Assembly (NCBI GenBank): GCA_016713325.1
Contig: JADJPJ010000089.1
Span: 62,001 to 126,000, forward strand
Source of the DNA: Candidatus Flexifilum affinis
GTDB lineage: Bacteria > Chloroflexota > Anaerolineae > Aggregatilineales > Phototrophicaceae
Direction of reading: 5' to 3'
DNA: 64,000 bases
Part shown: piece by piece, positions 45,922-53,760 of the stretch
Numbering within the stretch: position 1 is the stretch's first letter
How the letters are laid out: the number at the start of each line of letters is the position of its first letter
Notes under the pieces: generated by a model
Databases searched by the model: none
What the model was told of the DNA's origin: nothing
Seen by the model: the letters and a program-made list of their open reading frames with translations, nothing else
Program-made: the position numbers and the translations under genes

Positions 45922-46620
45922 ATGACCGTCTGCGAGGTCTGGAGGCTGGGCACCACGCCGTATGAAGAGGCATGGGCGCTTCAGCGGCAGTTGGCGCAGC
46001 CGGATGCGCCCGACCGCCTTCTGCTGCTGTCTCATCCGCATACTTTTACGCTGGGCACGGCGGCGGACGAAGGCAACCTCGTGTGGGATGCCGACGAACG
46101 AGCGCGCCGAGCCGTCAGCGTGTACCGAATCGACCGCGGCGGCGATGTGACCTACCACGGCCCCGGACAGCTCGTCGCCTATCCCATCCTCAACCTGCGC
46201 CGCTACGCTGATTCTCTGCCGCTGGGACCTGACGGCATCCCGGCGCGACTGGGCGCGGTCGACTATCTGCGCAAGCTGGAGCAGGTGATTCTGGCAACGC
46301 TGGCTGACTACCGTATTGTCGGCAAGACCATTCCCGGTCTCACCGGCGTCTGGGTGGATACACCCCTCGGCGAGGAGAAGATCGCGGCGATCGGCGTCAA
46401 GGTGACCGTAAGAGCCATCACCCAACATGGGTTTGCCATCAACCTGAACACCGATCTCGGCTACTTTGAGGGCATCGTCCCCTGTGGTATCCGCGACAAG
46501 GGCGTTACCAGTCTGGCGCAAATCCTGGGCGAAGCAGTCGACGAAGCGTACTTCGCCGACCGCCTGGTGCAGCACTTCGGCGTGATTTTCGGCTACGAGA
46601 TGATCGCAGCGAGCCGCTAG
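45922..46620 (+). CDS. lipB: Octanoyl-[acyl carrier protein]:protein N-octanoyltransferase LipB
   Basis: The protein has 232 residues. The signature RGGDVTYHGPGQLVAYPI (about 72-89) contains the acyl-binding loop; the catalytic lysine is in AAIGVKVTVRAITQHGFAINLN, and the catalytic cysteine in IVPCGIRDKGVTSLAQ. LipB moves octanoyl groups from ACP to lipoyl domains before LipA inserts sulfur. lipA is not in the window. The stop codon overlaps the end of the convergent small gene by 4 bases. Cytoplasmic. Confidence 0.96.
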   Translation: MTVCEVWRLGTTPYEEAWALQRQLAQPDAPDRLLLLSHPHTFTLGTAADEGNLVWDADERARRAVSVYRIDRGGDVTYHGPGQLVAYPILNLRRYADSLPLGPDGIPARLGAVDYLRKLEQVILATLADYRIVGKTIPGLTGVWVDTPLGEEKIAAIGVKVTVRAITQHGFAINLNTDLGYFEGIVPCGIRDKGVTSLAQILGEAVDEAYFADRLVQHFGVIFGYEMIAASR

Positions 46621-47033
46621 GCAGTCGCTTCGTCCTGCAGCTTGGCCAACTGCAGGTGCACGTAGGCGAGCGCCGACTGCCGGGTCTCGAAGACTGGCAG
46701 AAAGACGCCGCCGAACTGCGGTTGGGACAGTGCCTCGCGAAAGAGCAGCGTCCAGCGATTGCTGGCCACCAGCACCGCCCGGATGTTGGGGTCGGCGCTG
46801 CTGCCGGGCAGATCTCTGCCGGCGGTCTGCGCCAGTTGGATAATGTTGATGAAGTCCTGTGCGCCGATGTCGAGCAAGGTGTTGTCGGTGATCCGGTACA
46901 GAATGTCCCCGATCTCGCGCTGGATCTGCGCACTTCTTGCGAAGATCTCATGCATTCCTTCGACCGTCAGACCCCCAACGGTTGAGACGATGAGGATTGG
47001 CTCTCCGGGGACGCGTTCGAACGTGATAGGCAT
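46617..47033 (-). CDS. Small STAS-like protein, function unknown
   Basis: The protein has 138 residues; AAGGA 7 bases before ATG 47033. It starts MPITFERVPGEPILIVSTVGGLT, a strand-turn-strand typical of SpoIIAA-like/STAS single domains, followed by helix EGMHEIFARSAQIQREI, strand YRITDNTLLDI, a helix, strand IRAVLVASN, and the late helix ETRQSALAYVHLQLAKL. The fold order is the same as in the protein at 10090-10539 although the sequences have diverged. No phosphorylatable serine motif of SpoIIAA is evident. Role unknown; anti-sigma-type partner switching is only one possibility. Confidence 0.7.
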   Translation of the reverse strand: MPITFERVPGEPILIVSTVGGLTVEGMHEIFARSAQIQREIGDILYRITDNTLLDIGAQDFINIIQLAQTAGRDLPGSSADPNIRAVLVASNRWTLLFREALSQPQFGGVFLPVFETRQSALAYVHLQLAKLQDEATA

Positions 47034-47163
47034 GGTTCATCCTTCGCGATAAATGCATTGAGACACCTTTGTCACAAGTCTACAGCAGAGTAGTTGTCAC
47101 AAATCATAAGGATGGCCTTGGTATTGACTGCCGCACAGGGTGCGCGGTGGGGGGATTAGCGAA

Positions 47164-47192
47164 GAAGGCGGAGCCATGGTCGCTCCGCCTTC
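47164..47192 (-). terminator. Terminator of pruA
   Basis: GAAGGCGGAGC pairs with GCTCCGCCTTC around a 7-base loop, 25 bases after the pruA stop on the minus strand; followed by TTCGC. Confidence 0.65.
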
Positions 47193-47217
47193 GAGGAGTA
47201 AAAAGTTGGCCCGCCGG

Positions 47218-48780
47218 CTACAGACGCTCGGCAACGCTCTTGGCCTGCGTGAACAGCAGCAGATAGTCGGGACCGCCCGCCTTGCTGTCGGTGCCGCTCA
47301 TGTTGAAACCGCCGAAGGGATGCACGCCGACCAGCGCGCCGGTGCACTTGCGGTTGAAGTACAGATTGCCGACGTGGAACTCCTGGCGGGCGCGTTCCAG
47401 GCGTTCCCGGCTGGCGCTGAAGACTGCGCCCGTCAGGCCATACTCGGTGCCGTTGGCGATCTCCAGGGCATGGTCGAAGTCGCGGGCGCGAATCAGCGAC
47501 AGCACCGGCCCGAAGATCTCTTCCTGAGCGATGCGCGCGTCCGACGGCACGTCGCCGAAGATTGTCGGCGGGATGAAGTAGCCGCCTTCCGGCGTTGCCA
47601 GTGGTTCTCCGCCCAGGAGGAGTTTGCCCTCCTGCGTGCCTAGCTCGATGTAGCTCATAATGCGATTCATCGCGTCGATGTCGACCACCGGGCCCTGGTG
47701 CACGTCAGCGCCTGCGTCCGGCGCGCCAATGCTGAGCGCCTTCGCTTTGTCGATAATCTGCGGCACGATGCGGTCGTAGATGGCATCGACCAGGATAGCG
47801 CGCGATCCGGCGGAGCACTTCTGGCCCTGGAAGCCGAAGGCGCTGTCCACCACGCCTTGCGCCGCCGCGGCCAGATCGGCCGTCTCGTCGACCAGCACGG
47901 CATCCTTGCCACCCATCTCCAGAATGGCGCGTTTCAGCCACTTTTGCCCCGGCTGAACCTTCGCCGCTACCTCGTTGATGTGCAGGCCGACCGCCTTCGA
48001 GCCGGTGAAGGAGATGAAGCGCGTTTGCGGATGCTCGACCATGCGGGCGCCGACGATTTCGCCGGGGCCGGTCAGGAAGTTGAGCACGCCGTCGGGGATG
48101 CCCTGTTCCCAGAACAGCTCGGCCATCTTATAGGCGACGAGCGGGCTTTGCTCGGCAGGTTTGAGCACCACGGTGTTGCCGGTGACCAGCGCCGCGGCCA
48201 CCATGCCGCTCGGGATGGCGTTGGGGAAGTTCCAGGGCGGAATGACCGCACCCACCCCCAGAGGAATATAGGTCAGCGAGAGTTGCTCCGGCGGGTACAC
48301 CGAGAGCATGTTGCTGCTGTCGGTGATGCGCAGCGCCTGGTGCGCGTAGTAGGTCATGAAGTCGATCGCTTCGGCGGTGTCGGCATCGGCTTCGTACCAG
48401 CTCTTGCCGACTTCCAGCACCATGATGGCGTTGAATTCATGCTTGCGGCGGCGCATCTCCGAGGCGGCGTGCAGCAGGTAGCGGGCGCGCTCTTCGACGG
48501 GCACACGCGCCCAGGCGGGGAAAGCTCGCGCGGCGGCTTCGATGGCGCGGTCGGCATGGCTGGCATTCCCATTCTGGAACGTGGCAACCGCCTCGGCGGG
48601 TCTTGAAGGGTTCAGCGTGGCCATGGTCGTGGCCGTTGTCACCATCTGCCCGTCGATGATCATCGGGTAGGTTCTTCCGATTACCTCGGATTTCACACGC
48701 GCGAGAGCGGCAGAAAACGCCGCGCGGTTCTCTTCACGGCTGAAGTCCGTTAATGCTTCTGGACTATAGGGACGAAGCAT
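47218..48780 (-). CDS. pruA: L-glutamate gamma-semialdehyde dehydrogenase (P5C dehydrogenase)
   Basis: The protein has 520 residues from ATG 48780 (GGAG 8 bases upstream). Aldehyde dehydrogenase motifs: [13 protein letters not shown], the NAD site [11 protein letters not shown], catalytic Glu in ILEMGGKDA, catalytic Cys in [12 protein letters not shown], and EEIFGPVLS. Together with the N-terminal phrase [17 protein letters not shown] and the C-terminal [20 protein letters not shown] these mark the PruA/RocA single-function enzymes. It oxidises glutamate semialdehyde to glutamate in proline and arginine catabolism. Proline dehydrogenase is not adjacent. Glutamate can be passed to the glutamate dehydrogenase at 60896. 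Confidence 0.96.
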   Translation of the reverse strand: MLRPYSPEALTDFSREENRAAFSAALARVKSEVIGRTYPMIIDGQMVTTATTMATLNPSRPAEAVATFQNGNASHADRAIEAAARAFPAWARVPVEERARYLLHAASEMRRRKHEFNAIMVLEVGKSWYEADADTAEAIDFMTYYAHQALRITDSSNMLSVYPPEQLSLTYIPLGVGAVIPPWNFPNAIPSGMVAAALVTGNTVVLKPAEQSPLVAYKMAELFWEQGIPDGVLNFLTGPGEIVGARMVEHPQTRFISFTGSKAVGLHINEVAAKVQPGQKWLKRAILEMGGKDAVLVDETADLAAAAQGVVDSAFGFQGQKCSAGSRAILVDAIYDRIVPQIIDKAKALSIGAPDAGADVHQGPVVDIDAMNRIMSYIELGTQEGKLLLGGEPLATPEGGYFIPPTIFGDVPSDARIAQEEIFGPVLSLIRARDFDHALEIANGTEYGLTGAVFSASRERLERARQEFHVGNLYFNRKCTGALVGVHPFGGFNMSGTDSKAGGPDYLLLFTQAKSVAERL

Positions 48781-48830
48781 GGGCTCAACTCCATTTCTTA
48801 ATGGTCTACTCGGACACACTCAGAGAAGAT

Positions 48831-48962
48831 ATCGTTTACACTTTTCAGATTCTTTTGGTGAAAAATTCATATTTGCCTATTGATTAATTAAACGACAAGG
48901 GATATTCTTGAACATAGAACGACATCAGACAAGACACCGACGTAAACGTTTACCGATGTCGT
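48831..48962. promoter_or_regulatory. LacI-type operator-like palindromes upstream of pruA
   Basis: GTAAACGTTTAC (48942-48953) is a perfect 12-bp palindrome with the central CG of LacI/CcpA-type operators. It is enclosed by an 8-bp inverted repeat ACGACATC (48919-48926) and GATGTCGT (48955-48962). A second site near the gene, read on the minus strand, is TGTAAACGATA (48841-48831), a half-matching operator. The remaining gap (48963-49123) shows no gene. Confidence 0.5.
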
Positions 48963-49123
48963 GCGTTTCCCCCGGATGGGGGGTGATGATCCGTAACCGC
49001 CGCGCCACATTGCAGCCTCACTACAGCTTCATAATCGCCAGCAGCACGTCGCGCATCGCCGCACTCAGCTAGCATCGCAGCCTCTTTGCACGCCGACCAC
49101 CATCGTTGCCATTGCTGCGCGGA

Positions 49124-50371
49124 TCATCGCTCCCCCTCAGGGGAATCAAAATTCCCCTCCACCAGATCTTCGCAAATCAAACTCACCATCTCTCCCAGGT
49201 TTCGCGTCAGCACAATCGTGCAACTGCTCTTACCCTTCAGCTTCAGCTGTGGAATGAGCGTTTCCGGCGTCACTGCGGTGCCGCGTTTCTTCACCGTCAC
49301 ATGGCCGACGCCGAGATCGCGCAGTCGCGCGCGCAGCGCCTTCACGTTGAACGGCATTGATTCACGAATGCGCCAGGCCTTGACAGTGGGCGTCTCGGGT
49401 CGCTCTGCGGTGGTGAAGTAGGCGATGTCACTTTCGAGCAGTGCGCCACCCAGTTCTGCGGCGACCTGTTCAACCGCGCCCGCTCGAATGATCGCCGGGT
49501 CCGGCTCCACGAGCCAACCGCGGGGCCGATCCAGTGGGGCGGTTGCCTCCGGACGGGTGTCGATGACGTGGAAGATCCCCTTCAGAAGCATCACGGCACG
49601 CTGTGCTGGCCCTGGCTCGGGCTCGCCCACGCGCAGCATGGCCTCCTTCAACTCGCCATCGGCGGAGATGAAGTCGATGCCGGCACAATCCCCCAGATAG
49701 TCGATCAACTGATCCCTTTGCACGCCCGGCGACAGCTTTGCCCAGATGCGTGTTCCATCCCATCCGCGCAGCGTGCTCAGCGGCGGTTCATACCCCTCGA
49801 CATGATAGACGCGGTTCTGGCCATCTCGCCGCGCCGGGTCGAAGAAAACCCGCTCCGCTTCTTGCCACAGCGCCGGCGGCAGTGCCCGGGCGTCGGCTGC
49901 GTGCAGCGTCAGCCGGAGGCCCAGCGTCTCGGCATTCAGAGCAGCCATCCTCAGACGAACCGGGTCGATGTCGACGCCCGTCACCTGCGCGCCCGCCGCA
50001 GCCATGGCCAGCGCGTCGGCGCCGATTCCGCAGCAGACGTCCAGAATTCTGACCGGTTGCTGCGTTCCCAGGCAGCGGGCACGCCAGGATCGCGCAGCCG
50101 GGTGGCTGGCTTGTTCCAGCGCATCGCGCGTGAAGAACATGACCGAGGCAGCCTGCCCGAATTTACCGATCGCTCCGCGGCGCAACTGCGCTAATTCCAG
50201 TGCGGCCGAACTCTCACGCGCCGAATAGCTGCGACGCAGACCTGAGATCAGCCGCAGCATACCTTGATCGGATAGATCCGCTTCGGCAAGCTGTGCCAGC
50301 AGGGCGACGCCCCGAGCGGACGTCAGAAAGTCGAGATCAGTCTGTTCGAAGCGCAGCATCCGGCGCATCAC
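49124..50371 (-). CDS. Class I SAM-dependent methyltransferase with THUMP-like domain
   Basis: The protein has 415 residues. The methyltransferase core lies at about 100-270: RILDVCCGIGADALAMAAAGAQVTGVDID gives motif I, and VFFDPARRDGQNRVYHVE carries the DPARR phrase seen in predicted RNA methyltransferases of this group. The C-terminal part (about 320-400; VKAWRIRESMPFNVKALRARLRDLGVGHVTVKKRG) resembles the THUMP-like domain. A tRNA or rRNA target is inferred from family. Downstream gap and operator region separate it from pruA. The start at 50371 follows the next gene's end by 27 bases, so cotranscription is likely. Confidence 0.88.
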   Translation of the reverse strand: MMRRMLRFEQTDLDFLTSARGVALLAQLAEADLSDQGMLRLISGLRRSYSARESSAALELAQLRRGAIGKFGQAASVMFFTRDALEQASHPAARSWRARCLGTQQPVRILDVCCGIGADALAMAAAGAQVTGVDIDPVRLRMAALNAETLGLRLTLHAADARALPPALWQEAERVFFDPARRDGQNRVYHVEGYEPPLSTLRGWDGTRIWAKLSPGVQRDQLIDYLGDCAGIDFISADGELKEAMLRVGEPEPGPAQRAVMLLKGIFHVIDTRPEATAPLDRPRGWLVEPDPAIIRAGAVEQVAAELGGALLESDIAYFTTAERPETPTVKAWRIRESMPFNVKALRARLRDLGVGHVTVKKRGTAVTPETLIPQLKLKGKSSCTIVLTRNLGEMVSLICEDLVEGNFDSPEGER

Positions 50372-50398
50372 CAGAAGGATACTTGCAGGACGCAGAAG

Positions 50399-51166
50399 TC
50401 ATTCGTCTGGAAGCTCGGCTTCCTCCGGATCGACCGGCAACCACAGGAACTGATCGCTCTGAAACTGGTCGGCGCGCGCATCGAGCAGCACCGGTCGGTT
50501 CCAGTCCTGTGCGCTTGGCCGTTTGAATTTCGCGACCTTGTTGACGTCGCGGATCGTCCCTTTGAGCACTGCTTCCTGCATGAAAGCGACGGCGGCCGGC
50601 AGGCTGCTGAACGCCAACAGAACGGGCTGATCGTCATGGCGCAACGCCACGGCGTTCCATTCAATCCGCTGCCCCCGTTCAAGCTTCCAAACTGGCAGAT
50701 TGGGCGTCTGCCGGATCAGCAGATGCACGTAGCGGCCTCGAAAAGCTGCCAGATCCGCAGGTGCCAGACGGTTGTCCATCAGGGCGACACGCACCCGCGC
50801 CCGCGTGTCGTCATTCACGTGCGACTTTTCACCCCGTGCCAGCCTGCCGACCGGCAGAGGACACTCGGCGCCCGTTTCGACCAGAATGCGGACGTAGCCG
50901 GATGCCTCAAGGGTACTGACTGCCTGCGTATCAGGATCGATCGCGGAATCGACGGTGATCAACCGTCCGCCCGGGCGGAGCAATCGGAGCGCATCGCCCA
51001 GAAACGGTTCGGCCAGCGCGACATCAAAACTGACGACAGCATCGAATGATGCTGCCGCCAATTCCTTCTGCGGCAGCGGTGACCAGGACGACCAGCTCGT
51101 CCCACTCCTCCTGAAAGAAGTGAAGCGTGACCGAACCGATCTCGACATGATAGACCAGTTCTCCAT
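50399..51166 (-). CDS. Methyltransferase-like protein, N-terminus uncertain
   Basis: The frame is 255 codons from ATG 51166, but protein-like sequence begins only at about residue 34 (PQKELAAASFDAVVSFDVAL, then LRLLRPGGRL, the post-motif of class I methyltransferases). The first 33 codons are an out-of-frame reading of the preceding small gene and contain serine/arginine-rich text. No motif I glycine loop is present, so this would not bind SAM in the usual way. Either a start codon is hidden, or a frameshift near 51100 has split a longer gene. The middle has GRYVHLLIRQTPN and NKVAKF, and the C-terminus is acidic. Role unknown. Confidence 0.6.
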   Translation of the reverse strand: MENWSIMSRSVRSRFTSFRRSGTSWSSWSPLPQKELAAASFDAVVSFDVALAEPFLGDALRLLRPGGRLITVDSAIDPDTQAVSTLEASGYVRILVETGAECPLPVGRLARGEKSHVNDDTRARVRVALMDNRLAPADLAAFRGRYVHLLIRQTPNLPVWKLERGQRIEWNAVALRHDDQPVLLAFSSLPAAVAFMQEAVLKGTIRDVNKVAKFKRPSAQDWNRPVLLDARADQFQSDQFLWLPVDPEEAELPDE

Positions 51167-51236
51167 CAGGTTCGACAGATTTCCACGCGGCGTAATTTTC
51201 GGTTTCCGCCAGGGTCTCGATATTCACGTCTGCCAT
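51024..51236 (-). CDS. Small conserved-looking protein, overlaps next gene
   Basis: The protein has 70 residues from ATG 51236 with GGAG 7 bases upstream. It begins MADVNIETLAETENYAAWKS and contains VYHVEIGSVTLHFFQEEWDEL, a compact sheet-helix pattern that I associate with short proteins of this phylum. The last 15-20 residues (EGIGGSIIRCCRQF) look unlike the rest and are probably read beyond the true end or after a frameshift. It overlaps the start of the methyltransferase-like frame by 143 bases. Function unknown. Confidence 0.65.
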   Translation of the reverse strand: MADVNIETLAETENYAAWKSVEPDGELVYHVEIGSVTLHFFQEEWDELVVLVTAAAEGIGGSIIRCCRQF

Positions 51237-51347
51237 ACCGTCTCTCCTCGTGGGTAGCGCCTGTCTCATCGTCACAAACGCGCTTCAGCGGTCGCACGAC
51301 CCAGGGGGTGTTCCCGTTGTTCCGCTGATCAGGTTTGTAACGAAGCC

Positions 51348-53567
51348 CTATTGTAGCGCGGAAACTTCGGAGGTGCGATGCTCGCTGGAAGACGCATCAC
51401 CATCTGTGGCGCCTCCCGTCTCGGGTGGCCCGGCGAAGGGAAGACGGATTTCGACGCGAGTGCCTGTCCCCACGACGCTGGTCACGTCGATCGTGCCGCC
51501 ATGCCGGTTGACGATGACCTTTGCCAGAGGAAGGCCGAGGCCAAAGCCAGGCGTGCTGTGCGCATCGTCCTGACGCCAGAAGCGCTCGAAAATGCGCGAC
51601 ATATCTTCCGGCTGAATACCATTTCCCGTGTCCGAGATGGTGATCAGCACGTCTGCGCCTTCGGATCGCACGTCGATCTCGACCGTTCCACCGGGGAGCG
51701 TGTGGCGCAGGGCATTGTCTACGATCTGCTGGAGTGCGACGGCCAGGTGCTCGGCATTGCAGCGAATCATCGGCAGCCCCTCGGCGGTGTTCCACCGGCT
51801 GATCACCGTGGCCTGTTCTGTTGGGCGTGCAAACCGCGCCTTTACGCTATCCATCAGAGTGCCCACACGTGTCTCGGCAAAGGCGAGCGTCAGGCCGCTG
51901 TCCAGGCTGGCCAGTCGGGTCTGAACGTCGACCAGATGGGACAGGCGGTCTACCTCACGCTCCGCTTTGGCGATGTGTTCCCGACGGCGGGTTTCGTCGG
52001 TATGCCGTGACAGTAAGTACAGACTGGTGTTGATGGTGGCCAGCGGTGTGCGAAACTCATGTGAAGCGTTTCGGATGAAATTCGCCAGCAGGCTTGATCG
52101 CTCCCGCTCCAGTCGCAGGGCCATCGACTGGCGCTGCATCCCTTTGTACTCAGTGATATTGCGGATGGCGGCGATGGCGCCGCGCGGACGAGAGGCGTCA
52201 GGAACCAGCGGCTCTGCGTTGATCGAGAGCCAGATCAGACGATTGTCCGGCGTATAAAGCCCCATGACAACTCCGTGCGTAGCGATGCCGTCGCGGAGCG
52301 CGAGGACAATGGGGTAGTCGTCAGGCGGCAAAGGTGCACCATCTTCGTTGATCGCTTGCCATTGAGATGGGCTAAATCTCTTGCCCAGCATCTGCGACGT
52401 CGGGATGCCGAATATCTGCTCGCTGGCGGCATTCGCTGCGATGATACGGCCATCCGCATCGTAGAGCAGGATGCTGTCACTCATGGCGTCAAAGATCGAC
52501 CGGTAGCGGGCCTCGCTCAAACGAAGCGATTCCTCGAGCCGACCGCTCTCTGTCACATCCCGCAGAGTCACCAGATAACCATCGGCCTGGTCGTTGTCGC
52601 TCCGGACCGGGGCCATATGCAGCTCGAAGATGTTCATCCGACCCGCGTGCATGCGCTGAACGACCTGGACTGACCCGCTGGCAAGTGCTGCAAAGTCTAG
52701 CTGACTCGACCAGCAGTTCAGGAGTGACGGGAGAGTTGTCGGGTCGGAGTTGCGGCACTCGCTGGTCGTGATGTCGAGCGCGCTGCGGTTCATGTCGATA
52801 ACGTTCAGATCAATGTCGGTCACGATGAAGCCCACTTCCATGCGCTCAACGGCAAGCCGGCGAGCTCTTGGCGCAAGGTCGAAGAGCCGGTAGCGGAAGA
52901 GTCCCCATCCCATAATGGCGTTGCCGACACCGAAGGTCAGCGGTGCGATATCGCGCTGGTTGAAGAGGCGGACGTCGAACAATGCGCCAAGCGAATTGAG
53001 GCCGACCATCATGCTTAAGGCCAGGATGAGCCACAGAATCTGACTGCGCAGGGTGCCGGACGCCAGAATCAGACGCCGCGCGAGAAGGAAGATGCTGAAG
53101 CCGAGCAGGAAATAGGTGTAGCCCATCATGAGCCAGTGGACGAGGCGATAGGGGTAGAAAAGCTGATCGAACGGAGCGCCGGTGATAACCGTGGCATGAC
53201 TGTAGAGCAACCCATGCAAGGGCTCGGTAGCAATCATCACGATGAAGGCAATCGAGGGAAGAGCCGTGAGTTTCCAGGTGATTCGCTCGCACGTGCCCGT
53301 CAGATTGGCGGCAAAATCCAGCATCGCCAGTGCGCCAAGAATCGCGGGAAACCACTGTAAAGTGTCCCAGACGATCTTTTCGGACGGCGTCCTGCTGATC
53401 AATTCCAGGACATAGAGGGCTGTCCATACACTTTGGGCAAGTGAAACACCGAGGAAGGACCTGGCGCCGCGAATTTGCAGATGATTTTCGCTATGGACAA
53501 CGAGTGACCAGGAACTGACGGCAGCGAGGATGAAGATCAGCAGTATGGGCGACGAATTGGGTTGCAT
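51348..53567 (-). CDS. Sensor histidine kinase: 7TM, two PAS domains, HisKA, HATPase
   Basis: The protein has 739 residues. Seven membrane helices (about 8-225) form a HisKA_7TM-type input region. PAS-like domains occur at about 235-340 and 350-475. HisKA: His503 in ASHEFRTPLAT. The ATPase has QQIVDNALRH (N box), ISDTGNGI (G1), FERFWR (F box) and FGLGLPLAK (G2). It autophosphorylates on His503 and passes the phosphate to a response regulator. None is adjacent, so it is an orphan kinase. The ligand of the membrane part is unknown. The short acidic C-terminus has no receiver. Confidence 0.94.
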   Translation of the reverse strand: MQPNSSPILLIFILAAVSSWSLVVHSENHLQIRGARSFLGVSLAQSVWTALYVLELISRTPSEKIVWDTLQWFPAILGALAMLDFAANLTGTCERITWKLTALPSIAFIVMIATEPLHGLLYSHATVITGAPFDQLFYPYRLVHWLMMGYTYFLLGFSIFLLARRLILASGTLRSQILWLILALSMMVGLNSLGALFDVRLFNQRDIAPLTFGVGNAIMGWGLFRYRLFDLAPRARRLAVERMEVGFIVTDIDLNVIDMNRSALDITTSECRNSDPTTLPSLLNCWSSQLDFAALASGSVQVVQRMHAGRMNIFELHMAPVRSDNDQADGYLVTLRDVTESGRLEESLRLSEARYRSIFDAMSDSILLYDADGRIIAANAASEQIFGIPTSQMLGKRFSPSQWQAINEDGAPLPPDDYPIVLALRDGIATHGVVMGLYTPDNRLIWLSINAEPLVPDASRPRGAIAAIRNITEYKGMQRQSMALRLERERSSLLANFIRNASHEFRTPLATINTSLYLLSRHTDETRRREHIAKAEREVDRLSHLVDVQTRLASLDSGLTLAFAETRVGTLMDSVKARFARPTEQATVISRWNTAEGLPMIRCNAEHLAVALQQIVDNALRHTLPGGTVEIDVRSEGADVLITISDTGNGIQPEDMSRIFERFWRQDDAHSTPGFGLGLPLAKVIVNRHGGTIDVTSVVGTGTRVEIRLPFAGPPETGGATDGDASSSEHRTSEVSALQ

Positions 53568-53688
53568 TGCGGCCTGCGAGGAACCATGCTGTCAGCGTCG
53601 CGAATTATACGTAAGGTTAGTCCCGGTTGTCCACTGAGCGCACGGCCACGTTGGGCCGACCACGAGACGGCTAAAGAAAGGCGGCCGA

Positions 53689-53712
53689 CCCATTCATGAA
53701 AGTCAGCCGCCT
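53689..53712 (-). terminator. Terminator of the NYN-domain gene
   Basis: On the minus strand AGGCGGC-x-GAC pairs with GTC-x-GCCGCCT across a 1-base mismatch and is followed by TTTCTTTAG; it lies 49 bases after the stop. Confidence 0.75.
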
Positions 53713-53760
53713 GATGAACCCTGAGGGGACAATTGCGGTGGTCGTCGTGCGAGAGAGTGT

